Shown here: piece after piece, positions 23,586-35,430 of the stretch | Layout of the letters: the number at the start of each line of letters is the position of its first letter | Position numbering within the stretch: position 1 is the stretch's first letter | Assembly: GCF_040712315.1 (NCBI RefSeq) | Contig: NC_134022.1 | Location: 6,262,001-6,326,000, forward strand | DNA from: Castanea sativa | Lineage: Eukaryota > Streptophyta > Magnoliopsida > Fagales > Fagaceae | Direction of reading: 5' to 3' | DNA: 64,000 bases | The notes under the pieces: generated by a model | Database searches by the model: none | The model's input: only the letters and a program-made list of their open reading frames with translations | What the model was told of the DNA's origin: nothing | Position numbers and translations under genes: made by a program

Positions 23586-25429
23586 TCAGTAAGGATGTGG
23601 ATATCTTAGTGAATTGGTCTGGTCATAGCCTTCATATGGCATATGTTCATTGCCAAAAAGGTCCATGTAGTTTGCATGTCCAGAGTAAGGTGACATGCAG
23701 CCAATTCGACTCAGATCCTCAGCAACTTCAATTTCCCCTGTGAAATTTGAATATGATGAACTTGGAGAAATTTCTTTATATTCATATGGCAGCCAATTAG
23801 TTGTTGGGCCTGGAAACTGATACTGTGGAAAGTATTCAGATACAGCAACTTGTACTTGTGGATAATCCTGCAGTAAGCCAAGGTGATATGTTTCAAGAAC
23901 TCTAAAAAATATGAAATAATTTACTGAAGTTCCTTTATTCCTAAAATGCAATACCTTTGATGAATCAAGAATTAGTTCAGGTGAGACCCAGAAACTTGTG
24001 GGATTGGTCTCCACCAAGGAAGGCTCATATTCTGCCATTGGAGTAACTTCATGTGGAGGGGTGATAGGGCTAGAATATTGACTCTCATTTTGCAGGTAAC
24101 TTGCTTGAGACGAAATGTCATTGGAGATGCTGATGGGCTCATTCGAGGCTCTATTAGAGGTGAAATCCACATTGCTCGAACTGCTTCCAACCCTCTTAGC
24201 TTTTGGCTCTCCGTGATCATTCATCTTCTGTCCATTCTCATTCTTCTTTACAACACGGCACAAAGCAAAAGGTCCCTAGAGAGAATAACCAAATAGAATA
24301 TAGGTCTCTCAGACTATATAAGGCAAAACAAGCACATTTTTCCAAACAAACTTGAGGCACATTTAAAGTTAAACCATTACACAAGTCCATAGATTTTACC
24401 TGAAAACTTGATGATCCTAGTGAAAGATCATCAGAGAGGCGATACTCATGCATTACCCAGTCTGATCGATCTCCTAAAGGAGCCCGTCCACGATAGAAAA
24501 CTAGGGTCTTGCGATACCCAGTCACAGCATCCTGACAGACAACCTTCCGGTCTTTCCCAGTGGCTTTCCAGTAGCCAGCTTTGGTGGCTCTATTTGTTCT
24601 TGAGCCATTCGGGTACTTCCGATCCCGGGGACAGAAGAAGAACCACTCCATATCTCGTTTTGGAAGGAATGATTTCTCTGCAGTCCACAGCTTAGACATT
24701 AGATTTGAAACCTCTCAGAACAATCAAGTTAAAAGGAAAATGAAAGAGAAATCAATTGGAGGAATAATTGTTCTTTCAGTGCTTTCCTTTTCACCATATT
24801 CTTTGGAGATTAAAGAACTCCATATGAACCGGCTTTTAGAGGATAAAAGTTAAAGTCCCCATGAGAAAAAGAATTTTTATAACAGGATTTAGTCATAAAG
24901 AAGAATGATTAAAGAAATCAAATAAACAAAACAAACAGAAAAGTACTTTTCCAGCACTAAAGAATTCTCAGTTCACATTGGCATAAAGTTCAATATAATA
25001 AATCCATCACTAACCACATACACTCTACCCTGGGTAATTTCTAGAGCACCAATGTATAGGTTGATTTTGCATTGGTCCTAACTTGTCAACAATCTCCTAC
25101 TCAAATCTAACTTTAATTCAAACCAATACAGATGGTTATAATGATTGTTTTCACATTCACTTTCAAATTCTCACTCATTAATGCTCATATTTTAAACAGA
25201 GATGATGACAACAAAATTGGTATAATGTAAAACTGTGAAACAAAACTTCAATTAGACTGATTTGAAGTGTACCTGGCAACTCCCATGGATCGAATTTGTA
25301 CAAATCGACTACGGGAATAACTTCGAGCTCAATTTCAAGCCCCTCCACTTTTCTTCTCAGGTAATAGCCCACCAATTCCTCATCAGTTGGATGGAAACGA
25401 AATCCGGGTGGGAGTGATGCCCCTCCCAT
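23586..25429 (-). CDS. NAC-domain transcription factor (ANAC011/071/096-like)
   Basis: Exons 25429-25273, 24677-24400, 24275-23955 and 23867-23586 give 345 residues. The first three exons carry the NAC DNA-binding domain (about residues 5-155), with subdomain [20 protein letters not shown], then [49 protein letters not shown] and WVMHEYRL. The rest is a Ser/Pro/Tyr-rich tail typical of NAC activation regions, ending in NSLRYPHPY; no membrane segment is seen. NAC proteins bind DNA as dimers in the nucleus. The subgroup, placed from memory, includes factors linked to wound healing and ABA responses. Intron 3 (23868-23954) is 87 nt, in frame and without a stop, so retaining it would give 374 residues. 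I chose removal because the joined sequence (SSK then DYPQ) fits related proteins as I remember them. Confidence 0.93.
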
Positions 25430-26330
25430 GATTACACTCCTCTAGACTATCAAATTCTCTAAAAGCAGCCAAGCTAGAAAAAATAACAGATGGCAAAGCT
25501 TGCAAATTTAGGCACAAATTCTCAGAACTTTGTTGTTATGTGCCTACACCTATTAAAAATCTGGAAGATCCAAAAATAAAAGCTTTTTTCAACAATAAAT
25601 TTCTTGTCAAAAGCCGAGTAAAACGTCCATAGAATGCATCCGTTGAACAACGGAATCATTGTCTGTAGGATTCAAGCTTATGATGTGGTGCAATTGTAAC
25701 CCCCACCAAACCCCTTAAATAGTACTCACAGAACAAAGTTGAAATGAACAAAAGCTTAAAACTTTAAGCAATACCCAGAAGCTGGAACTGCTTAAATTCA
25801 ACAATTACACCTCCAATTCAAAGTTTTGAAACTGAGAATGATAAAGAACTTCTACCAAAAAAAAAAAAAAAAAAAAAAAACTAGTTAGAACTTCCAAAAT
25901 TGGAACCTATTCAAAAACCCAGAAGCTAAAACCATTCAAAATAATTTTTTTTTTTTTAAAAAAAACAAAAAGGTGTTTTGAATGTGTGGGGACTACAATT
26001 GATGGAAAGTTCAGCAGTGTGTTCCAAGAAACAAAAAAGAAAAAGAAGAAGAAGAAGCGGAGGAGGAGGAAGAGGAAGAGTAGAGTAAAAACTTGAGGCA
26101 AATGGGGTGTGCTATATATAGCATATTGGGGGAACCAACAGTCCAAAAATACACACCGAAAGTTTTGAGATTGCTTGTCTCAAGCGCACCCAAAATTCCA
26201 AAGGTGTGGCCCCCATAACTCGAACTCAGTTCACACACAACAGTTTTAGTTACTTCGCGCCAAACCAATTTATGACCGTTGCTTCAATGGCTTGACTCTT
26301 GAGTCTAGTTTGTGTGTTTGGCTCTACAAG
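25430..26330. other. NAC gene 5' leader and promoter region
   Basis: No other gene seen. Poly(A) at 25857-25880. A purine-rich AAG/GAG tract at 26035-26082 (CT-rich on the NAC-sense strand) resembles plant leader or core-promoter pyrimidine patches. Confidence 0.5.
26113..26120 (-). promoter_or_regulatory. Candidate TATA box of the NAC gene
   Basis: TATATATA within GCTATATATAGC, followed on the minus strand by the CT-rich tract. Use of this site would give a leader of roughly 650 nt before the NAC ATG, which is long. The assignment is tentative. Confidence 0.4.
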
Positions 26331-27006
26331 AAATTCTGATACATAAATACTACATTCTTCTAGCACCCATACTTTTTGTTTTTCTTTGGCTAGTAAAAGG
26401 GGTCAAAAGACAATATTTCATGAGTCACTTGTTCAATATTCCAAGTACTACATTTATGAAAAAGAAAAACAAATCATATAATGATGATCCTTTCTAAAAC
26501 CAACCAAAATTTTCCCATGATTTTTTTATTGCCCACAGGTTATATAACAATGATGACCATCCAATGCAATTCAATTTTCTACTCCTTTTTGACACAAAAA
26601 TTTGAATCCTTTCCTATTGAGCTTTTTTTTTCAATTCAATGATTGAGATTAAATGTCTGTAGTGTACTCTCCAATTCCACCATCAAAATACAAGGTATAT
26701 GATATGATGGGCATATCATATCATATGCAAGAGATTTCTTACATAGAGAAGACTTCCAATTAAATTAAGGAATAATATTGTCATCTCATTGCAAATTAAT
26801 TATGTGATCTCAAAATGATATTTATATATGATAACTCAATAATCACATATATTTACAATCAATTATATTAAATTAAAGTTAACTTAAGAGTTTTATAATT
26901 TAACCAGTTGACATATTTTGGTTTTTTAAGAGAGTTATCCAAAGTTTAAATCATTTATCTTTTATTGTAACTATCAAATTATAATTAAAGTTATGAACCA
27001 ACTAAA
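26331..27006. other. Intergenic, AT-rich
   Basis: No gene or clear element seen. Confidence 0.5.
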
Positions 27007-27203
27007 GGTCTGTTTAGGATCCACTTATTTTATAGAAATTAAAATTTTTTTACTAAAAATAATATAGATAAAGATAAAAGTTAGCTGAAATAGTACGGTA
27101 GAATTATGAATAGTACCAAAAAGTACAGTGAGGTCCATAAATAATAGTAAAAATAAACTGAATAATAAAATAAACTGAATTTTTAAGTTAAAGCCAAACA
27201 CAT
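27007..27203 (+). mobile_element. hAT-like MITE, degraded copy
   Basis: Begins GGTCTGTTTAGGAT and carries GTTAGCTGAAATAGTAC and ATGAATAGTACCAAAAAG as in the copy at 3780. The right end (GCCAAACACATA) is degraded. Confidence 0.6.
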
Positions 27204-27776
27204 ACTAAAAACTTTCATTAAACAATTATATTTCTTCTATTTTTCTCTTAATGAATACTTTGGTAAGCAAGATGAAGAGAGAGGCGATAGTATGAATATA
27301 ACTTTGAGACTTGAGAGACCTCTGAGAGTATTAAGCGGTGAGTAGTCAAACGCGGCATTGATTGGGGAATTTGGGCTTTCTTGGTCATGGCCTCCAATAT
27401 GAGCTCCTTCCACGTCATCTTGAGTAGGACAAAACACTTTTTTCTTTTTATTATCGAAGTGATGGTGTTATCAATCGGGCCCCTCTCTCCAAAAAGGAAA
27501 GGAGAGTCACGAAAAGTGTTTACTGAGTTTTTGAGGCTTCGTGGATTGGCCAAACGCACCTTAGTGAGTGGACACTTTTTAACCATTATTTTTTATTTTT
27601 TTTTATTTTTTTTGAATTCACAGCCATGTAAAGTATACCTCTTATTAATCCCCATTTAGTGGGACCAACTAACGTAATGCCTATCAAAGAATCTATTTGG
27701 GTGGTAATTAGGACACCTTTCTTCTACATTAGCAAAATGGAAAAAAGGTGTAATTAGAAGACTTGCTTTAGAAGTT
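27204..27776. other. Intergenic
   Basis: Overlapping open frames of about 66-112 codons exist on both strands at 27237-27659. I recognise no protein family in them and do not call a gene. Confidence 0.45.
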
Positions 27777-27798
27777 AGGGTGGAGAACGTATGACCAC

Positions 27799-27977
27799 AT
27801 GGGGTATGGTTTGATGGTAAGAGTTCTTATCTTAGCACTTAGAGAAGAGCGGTTTAAGTGATAGTCTCAGCAAGGTCTTGTGTGATACACGTAATATTAC
27901 CCATTGACATCACATGGTGTGAGATCGATAAGCCTACACCAGAGACCCCTTTTTTTTATTCAGCAAAAAAAAAAGAA
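27799..27977 (+). mobile_element. SINE (family C)
   Basis: About 179 bp. It has an A-box-like TATGGTTTGATGGTAAGAG, a B-box-like GCGGTTTAAGTG and an A-rich tail. The 22-bp flanks 27777-27798 and 27978-27999 match at 20 positions, a clear target duplication. Unrelated in body sequence to families A and B. Confidence 0.78.
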
Positions 27978-27999
27978 AGGGTGGAGAATGTATGACTAC

Positions 28000-29541
28000 A
28001 CTTACATGTTTAATGGACAAACTTCCACCTAGGTTGTGATTAACTATTTAATGGAATTTAGTAAGAATTCTATTAGCTACTAGGACTTCTTACTTTTCAT
28101 TACTTTAAGAATTAAGAATTAGGAAAAGTAAGTTGAAGTATGCATTCAACTCATCAATCATACGGTTCAATCTAATGTAATCTAACGCATTACCTTGGGT
28201 TAGTTTTTCATATATTAATGGGTTGGATTAAGTATATTTTTGTTTGTTTTATATAATTGGGTTGAGTTAGCTTATGTTCAAATTGAGAAAATTTCAATCC
28301 AAGTAACCCAACCTAACTCACGCTATTAATAATTTAAAAATATATGTATTTCAAGTAGAGTTTTTCACAAGTTGATTTGAGTCAATTTAGACTCAACCTA
28401 GACTTGATTTGATCACATCTGGTGGTAAAAGATGAAACTTGTCGTGAACCGAAGAGAAGCAATGGTTCGGTCTAGGTCGGTTGTCCATAGGTAGCAGTCG
28501 GTGGTCAAAACCAAATAAAAATAGAGAAGAGAAGCATTTCTTTGCCAATCTAGTCACGGATCTGGGAGATCTCCTCCAAATTTGGTCGAAGATTGTGAGA
28601 TCTTAACCAAGTGGAAAAATAGACACTCAACCCATTTGAGGCTAGTTTCGAATTACTCAACCTGTCATTGACTGGCAATAGTCACTAAAACCACGAAATT
28701 TGAATAGGTCAGTTTGGGTTGAGTAGGTGTGTCAGTTTGGACACTCATTTGGAAAGCCCTAATTTTAAGTTTATTAGATTCTTACAAAATGGTCTCAACT
28801 TGATCATACAACCAACTTGAGGTTGAGTCAGGAATTTCTCAACTTTAGAGGTCACATTAGATGGGAGAGGTCTTACCTAAGTGGGCCTTTTACCACCTGC
28901 ATTAGAACGGCTTGGGCTTGGAGAGAAAGAGACATTTTTTTGTTCATTGAGCATTCATATTGTTGTGCTTCTATTTCCTATGATCATTATTGTATACACC
29001 AAATTTTGTACCAGTTAAAACTCTTTATTCCTCAGCCCCAATGAGAGTCTTTGCATATGTTAAGCAAGGGTAACTAAAGTATTCTCAATAATTTAAAGGT
29101 AATCAAAACTCAAAAATGTTGAAAATGATGTTGAAAAATGGCATTTGCTCACTATTTTACCAATATCTTTTGAACCACAAAGAATTTTTGAATGAGGGTT
29201 TTTTTTTTTAATCCATTTGGAAAGTAAATATCCAAGACTTCAAAATGGACATGACTGTTTCTCAATTTGGATTTAAAATGAATAACTTATGGTTGTTTGA
29301 AGTTGGGGTAGTAGTGTTGTCGGAAAATTAAGGTTGTAGGCGAGGCCGCATATGCAACCTCAAAGCTGTGTATATATGCTTCAGGGTTGCGTATATAGAG
29401 CTACCCCAGCAACCCTAAGCTTCCATATTTGAGCCGCAAATACTTTAATCTTCAAGGGGGCACCACACAAACGTCTAGGAAGCTCTAAAACCCTCTATAA
29501 GGCCCCAACAACCCTAATTTCATTTTATAAATACTCACTTT
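28000..29541. other. Intergenic with degraded repeats
   Basis: No gene seen. 28220-28330 has inverted GGGTTGAGTTAG and CTAACTCA-type phrases typical of old plant repeats. 29330-29470 has GTTGCGTATATA/GTGTATATATGC-like short repeats. Confidence 0.45.
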
Positions 29542-29756
29542 GGGTTTGTTTGGATACTATTTATTGCTGAAAACTGAATACTGAAAATTGAAAACACTGT
29601 AGCAGAATAATTTTTAAATGTGTAAATAGTATCGTGGGACCCAATTTTAAAGTTAATTTTGCTTAAAAAAAGGTTTGTGGGTCCCATAAACAGTGCACAG
29701 GACCCACTTTTTAGGGACGCAAACACGCAAATGCTGGACGCAACGCTATCCAAACG
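29542..29756 (+). mobile_element. hAT-like MITE
   Basis: Inverted ends GGGTTTGTTTGGATA and, at the right, TATCCAAACG. Flanks CTCACTTT (29534-29541) and TTCACTTT (29757-29764) match at 7 of 8 bases, the hAT target duplication length. The interior holds ACACTGTAGCAGAATAATTT and GTGGGTCCCATAAACAGTGC. Confidence 0.75.
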
Positions 29757-30568
29757 TTCACTTTATGCCTCCATTTCAAATCACTTCAATAGAGAATGTC
29801 CTTTTGCTACTATGCTTACAAAAATATATTTATTTACTCTAATCTATCTATATTAGCACGTTTTTTATTCTCCAAAACCTCTCTCTAGGAGTCATTAGTA
29901 ATCAAAAACTTGTTTTCAATTTCATTTTATAAAATCTTTTGTTCTTGAGTTGTGATAGCAGAGTTCTATAGTGTTCTTTAATTTTCCTTGCAATTTCAAT
30001 CCAAATTTTTCGTTGTGGGAAGTGAGAAATCAGTTAAAAGCTTCGAAGCATTGATCCATAAGCAAGGCGAGTCTTCTCTTATATGATTTTTTGCTTTGCT
30101 AACTAAGATCCACATGAGTTTGATGTATTTTATTTTAATATTTATATTTGATTTATTTTATGACCATGCCTCTTTCCTTGTCATGTTGATCTAATATTGA
30201 GTTGATCATATTTAGATTTTAGGATTTCTCATGTTTTTCTTTAGTTTCATTATTAATTATTTTTTAGTTAATTCGATCTACCTTCTAAAATTCAAGTTGA
30301 TTATTAAAAATAAAAATACTAAATTACAATTTTTGGTGATGCATAAGTAGGATTTCGATCCTACACATGCTTGATCAAGTATGAGTTTGAGCTCTGAACC
30401 CAAAATGGGTAGAAAATTGTGTTTTTGATTGATTGTCTCTAACATGTTTTGTGATTTTTTTTTACTCTGAATATTTAGGATTAGAATAGTTAAGTATTTG
30501 CCATAATTTTCTCTTTGAATTATTCCACATTTAATATTATCACATTTAGAATAGAATGTTTCTTTGTC
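29757..30568. other. Intergenic, AT-rich
   Basis: No gene seen. Confidence 0.5.
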
Positions 30569-30576
30569 AATGCGTG

Positions 30577-30750
30577 TTTTTTTTTTTAATTTTTTTTTTT
30601 ATACAAGATAGAATTTCTACTCTAGCCTAATCTAAGTGTATATGTGTGTAAAAATCCCTCCTGGAGACTTGAACTCCCGACCCTTTCCCCCCACACCCCA
30701 CAAGCACTTATACTTGTGGAGTGAACGTCACACCAAGGGTATGCGATGGT
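30577..30750 (-). mobile_element. SINE (family A), full length, minus orientation
   Basis: Read on the minus strand it has the family-A head (TTGGTGTGACGTTCACTCC), B-box-like GGGAGTTCAAG, body, and a tail that appears as the T run at 30577-30600 on the plus strand. AATGCGTG (30569-30576) and AATGCATG (30751-30758) flank it as target duplications. Confidence 0.82.
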
Positions 30751-30758
30751 AATGCATG

Positions 30759-31248
30759 CTTATTTTTTTTTAACTTGAGTTGGTTTGATTTAGTTGTTGA
30801 TTTTCCATATCCAAAAAATATCTTATTGATTTGAATTTCAAATGTTTCCTTCTTTACTTGATACAGGTATGAAAATATTTACTTATGTGTTTTAAGTGTG
30901 TGATGAGGATTAGAGCTCCATTAGTAATTTCTTTATTTAAATATGGCTTATCAACTCTAGTGGAGGCCAGTTAATTTGACTAGGTGGGCTTGAGTGTTTA
31001 TTACCTTCCTAAGTATGTATCCTAATTATGAACCTAATGTCTGATGCGTAGGTCTTTACGAGGGACCCAAGTTGGTTCTTGAACCTAAACCAAGTGATGA
31101 CTCTCACTGCTCTACCTCATGGCCCATTCAATTGAGGCACAGTCCTGAGGGAAAACCGTCACAATTATATCTTAAGAGACATGTCCAAGAGACTCAAAAC
31201 ACAATTGTGAGGAGAAAAATATGTTTTAAAGTAGTGTCAAACACTAAC
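30759..31248. other. Intergenic
   Basis: No gene seen. 31050-31240 is less AT-rich and has a 68-codon open frame, unrecognised. It may belong to the retroelement remnant that follows. Confidence 0.4.
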
Positions 31249-32284
31249 TGTGGGGGGATGATAATCCAAAATAGGTAAATAGGAAGGCAGGGTTATTTCC
31301 GAGAAGCTAAAATCCATAAAATGATCTGGGACGGGAATCCCATAACTTGAAAAGAGATTGAGGTAACTTGCTTGATTAAGATTCCGAGGACATACTTCGG
31401 ACCTCAGAAGGACAAGCACTAGCTGTATAAAGGGTCACAGAATCGAGCCACCAAAAGGAAAGAAAACTAACTTGGCACAGAATGCGAGAAAGATGAAGAA
31501 AGAAAGGTATAATAGCTATCTCTTCCGCATTAAATACAAGACAATCACTTCTCTGATCGCATTAATGAAGAAGTGACCATGAACAATGGTAGCACAGCTA
31601 AGATTTTAGTGTAAAGCTTACTGGTATGATCCAGATGGGACAAGAATTCTAGGAGTCTGATTTTAACCCTCCAGGTGTAGGATTAAGATGCATTGAGATT
31701 GGATATATAAGGCAAGGTAAAACATTTGAAGGATGGGGGAAAGAGAAAGAAAGGAGAAAAAGAGAGAGTGATCATTTGTCTTTATAACATCTTCCTCAGA
31801 ATAGACCCGAGGACCAACACTTATATTTTTTTTGTATTAACTTTCAAAGGAACATCAATAAGAAAAATATCATATCTTTCATATTCTTATGACATAAGCC
31901 TTCTTGATCCTTGTACAGAGTATTCAAAAATAGACTTGACTTCTCATCTCTAAAGAAAATTAATTGTATTAGCAAATAGCAAAACCACCCTCAAAAACTT
32001 AAATTTGTTCTTTTGCTTTTTGCCCGCCACACTAACCTTGATCATATCTCTACATTTTTCATTCTATACACATCTGGTTTGTGGGTATTTTAATTGTTTT
32101 ACAGATTTCTTGTTTACATAATCTATTTGTTGTATTTTGTATACAAAATCTATTTATTTTTCTTCTTTAGAGAATCTGTTTGTATTATAATATTTGTTTG
32201 TTGTTCTTGTGAGGTCCAAAGCTAGAAAGCTCACACCCAAAGTTCACCTCTGTAAATCCTAAATTCAATTTAGGCGCCCTTACA
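31249..32284 (+). mobile_element. Possible solo LTR or LTR fragment
   Basis: Starts TGTGGGGG and can be ended at CCCTTACA (short inverted TG...CA ends). A TATA-like TATATAAGGC lies at 31704 and a T-rich U5-like stretch at 32060-32220 resembles the LTR at the window end. I found no clear 5-bp target duplication and no internal coding region, so boundaries and class are tentative. Confidence 0.38.
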
Positions 32285-33057
32285 AACATTGCGCTGGACT
32301 TTGACATGTATTCCAATTTTGTTTTTATTTAAACAATTAACCTCATGCATAATAGGTCTGTGAAAAATCAAACATTCCGAATCACATAATGTACACCTAG
32401 TAGGCTAGTAATAATGTTATTTCAAAATTATTGATGATGTAGTAGAAAGTAGAAAGACAGTGCGTAATTAAATCCATTAGACTTATAATATTAGTAAAAT
32501 GTTTGATTTGTCACATATCTTATATGCAATAGTTGATTATTTAAATCAAAACTCTAAGAAACAAAATATACACGTACATTGAAAATCCGACAGTGATAAT
32601 TTGCAAAAATCTATCTGTTCAATTTATCAGTCCTACTTGCAATTACTTTTTTTTTGTTTTTTATGAAAGGCTAGCCTATTTTACTTGCTAAAACAATGAT
32701 CAAAGATCCATTACAATTTTTCTTTGGGTCAAGTGTAAGATAAGAGGATTAGACCACCGACACAAATTCTTCCAAAATGTCGAAACACTGTCGATCCATC
32801 AGGTTCATTTGCCACTAGACATAGCTATGTTTAGATGTGCCATTGTCAACTCGACATGAATTTTTTTTAAAAGAAAATGATGAGTTATAATTTTTTGCCC
32901 TTTTTTCCAACTCCGCGCAAGATTGAAAGTAAGATTTGTTCAAATTAACCCACCCCTTTTTAGGGTTAAAAATAAATAAATAAAAAACCCCACTCCACTT
33001 GTACTAAGCATGGCCCATGAACCCCTAGTCAATGACGGCAAGAGTTAAAGAGTGAAC
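32285..33057. other. Intergenic, AT-rich
   Basis: No gene seen. Confidence 0.5.
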
Positions 33058-33235
33058 TTTTTTTTTTTTTTTTTTTTGGTCGAAAAGGGAGGTTTTATTT
33101 ATATAAGTAAACTGTTTATATAGACAGAGCAAAATCAGCAGATGTATAGCACTCTGGGCCCTGGGGTGTCCAGGTACATTATTAAGTCTCACACGAAAAA
33201 GTAATACACAAAATAGAGACAGCTATTATATTCTT
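33058..33235 (-). mobile_element. Probable 5'-truncated LINE 3' end
   Basis: A T run at 33058-33078 is followed by GGTCGAAAAGGGAGGTTTTA. This matches the layout of a LINE 3' end on the minus strand, as at 53660-53710 in this window. About 33164-33235 (GTGTCCAGGTACATTATTAA) recurs in diverged form at 33720-33785. Confidence 0.42.
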
Positions 33236-34612
33236 TACGCTCGGTTTGTTTAGACAAAAATATTTTCTAATTTTTTTAAAAAGTATTTTTTGTAAAACTA
33301 TCTCATTCTTCTCAGATCTCTTATTCAACTATTAGAAATTTTACCAAAACTAATTGGTGTCTTGATCTAATGATAAAGAGTTATCATCAAGAGCAGACGC
33401 TATAGGTTGAAACTCTCTCTCAAAAAAAAAAATCACATTTTCCTATCTTTGGTAATTACCTTAAATGAGTTAAAAAATAATCTTCTAACTTCTCTTATTT
33501 AGCTCATTGTGAGGTAGAGTTGTTTTCCAAAAAAATTTAATGAAAAACAATCTCTCAATAAGTCATACTTTTTCTGTTGACCAAAAATAGTTTTCTTTTG
33601 ACTTTTTTTTTTAATACTATCAAACACTGAAAAATACATAAAATTATCTTTGCAGAAAGTTTTCTATTGAAACAAACATGGCATTAATATTGTGACTTAA
33701 ATTTTCAGCACTCTCATAGAGGGTCCAGGTACATTAAGTCCCATATAAAGTAGTTATACGCATAATATAGACAACTATCATATTCTTCAGCATTGTAACT
33801 TAAATTTTCAGTACAAAAAATCCACCACTCATTTTTACCCTTAACAACGGGAAGAATGATGTGTGATTACAAATTAGTCAGTAATTTTTCTATCCAATAA
33901 TTCACAATTGGATGCGATAGCAATTCGCTGGAGACTGGAGTCTTAAAAAGTTAAAAAGAAGAAGAATAGCCTAGTAGTAACCACAAATTTTACTAACTAA
34001 AGCTAAAAAAGAAGAAAAAAAAGTTGAAAATGTAAACTTTAACATATGCCCAATCAACTTTCCACTAACTAAAATCTTTTGTCAAATTTTATTGTCCAAG
34101 AAAATACATAAGGAGAAAAATTGGTAGAAATGATTTCAAAGTGAAAAGGAGTTTTTTTGTGTGTGAAATGTAGTAGGGTTATCAGTTGTGTAAACCAAGA
34201 AGGAAAAAAAGGTTTTTGACGCCTTTGTTTGTGATGAGTTGGTTTACAATATGGTAATGGTAGCGCTGAAGTTGAAGTGTGAATGAAGTAAAAAAAAAGA
34301 AAGCAAAAAGATGGTCATAGTCTCATTTTTATTTTTGCTGAAATGGTCATAGTCACATTGGGCGTGAATGATAATAGAAGAAACATTGGGCTGAGTTTCT
34401 TTTTTTATGGGGAATTGGAAAATAGGAAGACCACCTTCCTTATCCTTGTCCTTGTTTGTCTACTGCTTTCGGTTCCCTTTGTCCCCCGGTGTGTCATTGT
34501 TGCATCAACTCCTCTAATCAACGGCAGTCTTTAAGTCTTTGCTCATAGAAACCAACACTAGAAAGAGAAATTTCCAAGATCAAATGGGGTTTGAATTAAC
34601 TCCAAATTCAAC
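33236..34612. other. Intergenic with a possible SINE and a local duplication
   Basis: About 33353-33432 has a tRNA-like TTGGTGTCTTGATCTAATGA and TATAGGTTGAAACTC followed by an A run, a possible short SINE. 33720-33785 repeats part of 33164-33235. No gene seen; the 63-codon open frame at 34343-34534 is unrecognised. Confidence 0.42.
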
Positions 34613-35430
34613 CAAGTAATGGATGAGTTATGAGTATAATACAAATTTCTTTCGGTTAATTAACTCAAACCCAAATCATTTGCCTAGAGGATAGTATCAA
34701 TTAATCAATTACACTCTTTTAAAAATGACCAAATTAAAAGCTTTCTTTTTAAAACTTTGTACTAATATAATATGGGTTATGCTAACGAGTGCGTTCAAGG
34801 CATTGGTTAACAATTTATTTTAAGAAAGTTTTAATACTATTTTTATGGGAAATGAAAAAAACTATCAAAATATTAATTTTTTTTTCTATAAAAACTTTCT
34901 TTAAATAGATTGTTAACTAATACCTTACAGTATTTGTTGGCATTTCTCATATAATATTAGGCATGTGACCAAGTAATGGATGAGTTATGAGTATAATACA
35001 AATATTCTTTCGGTTAATGAACTCAAAACCCAAATCATTCCCCAAGAGGATAGTATCAATTAATCAATTACATTCTTTTAAAAATGACCAAATTAAAAGC
35101 TTTTTTTTTTATAACTTTGTACTAATATAATATTGGGCATGTGAGAGAGAGAGAAGAAGGATGTGATGAGTTTCTTTCCCATATCGGTGGATGAGTTACA
35201 ACAGAGAGGGATGGGTTTGAATAAATTCAACCAAGTAATGGATGAGTTATGATTATTAGTGTAATACAGATATATATTCTTTCGGTTGATGAAGTCAAAA
35301 CCAACTGGCTTTTCCTAAGTTCAATTCTAAGATATATCTAATAATCAATTAACCTGTTTAAAAACGACCAAATAAAAAGCTTTCTTTTTTATTACTTCGT
35401 AAAATTTGCGCATAAAAGAGAGAGATATGG
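34613..35430. repeat. Three dispersed tandem copies of a 180-200-bp segment
   Basis: Copies at about 34613-34790, 34971-35145 and 35230-35430. Each begins AAGTAATGGATGAGTTATGA and continues with TTCTTTCGGTTAAT, then AATCAATTA, AAAATGACCAAATTAAAAGC and a T-rich end. Copies 1 and 2 are closest; copy 3 is more diverged. No coding potential is seen. Confidence 0.85.

Noticed and set aside
27237..27659. Gene candidate from overlapping open frames
   Set aside because: No family recognised, frames on both strands are of similar length, and no promoter or splice pattern was found.
34613..35430. CRISPR-like array
   Set aside because: Only three long, diverged copies with irregular spacing, in a plant genome.
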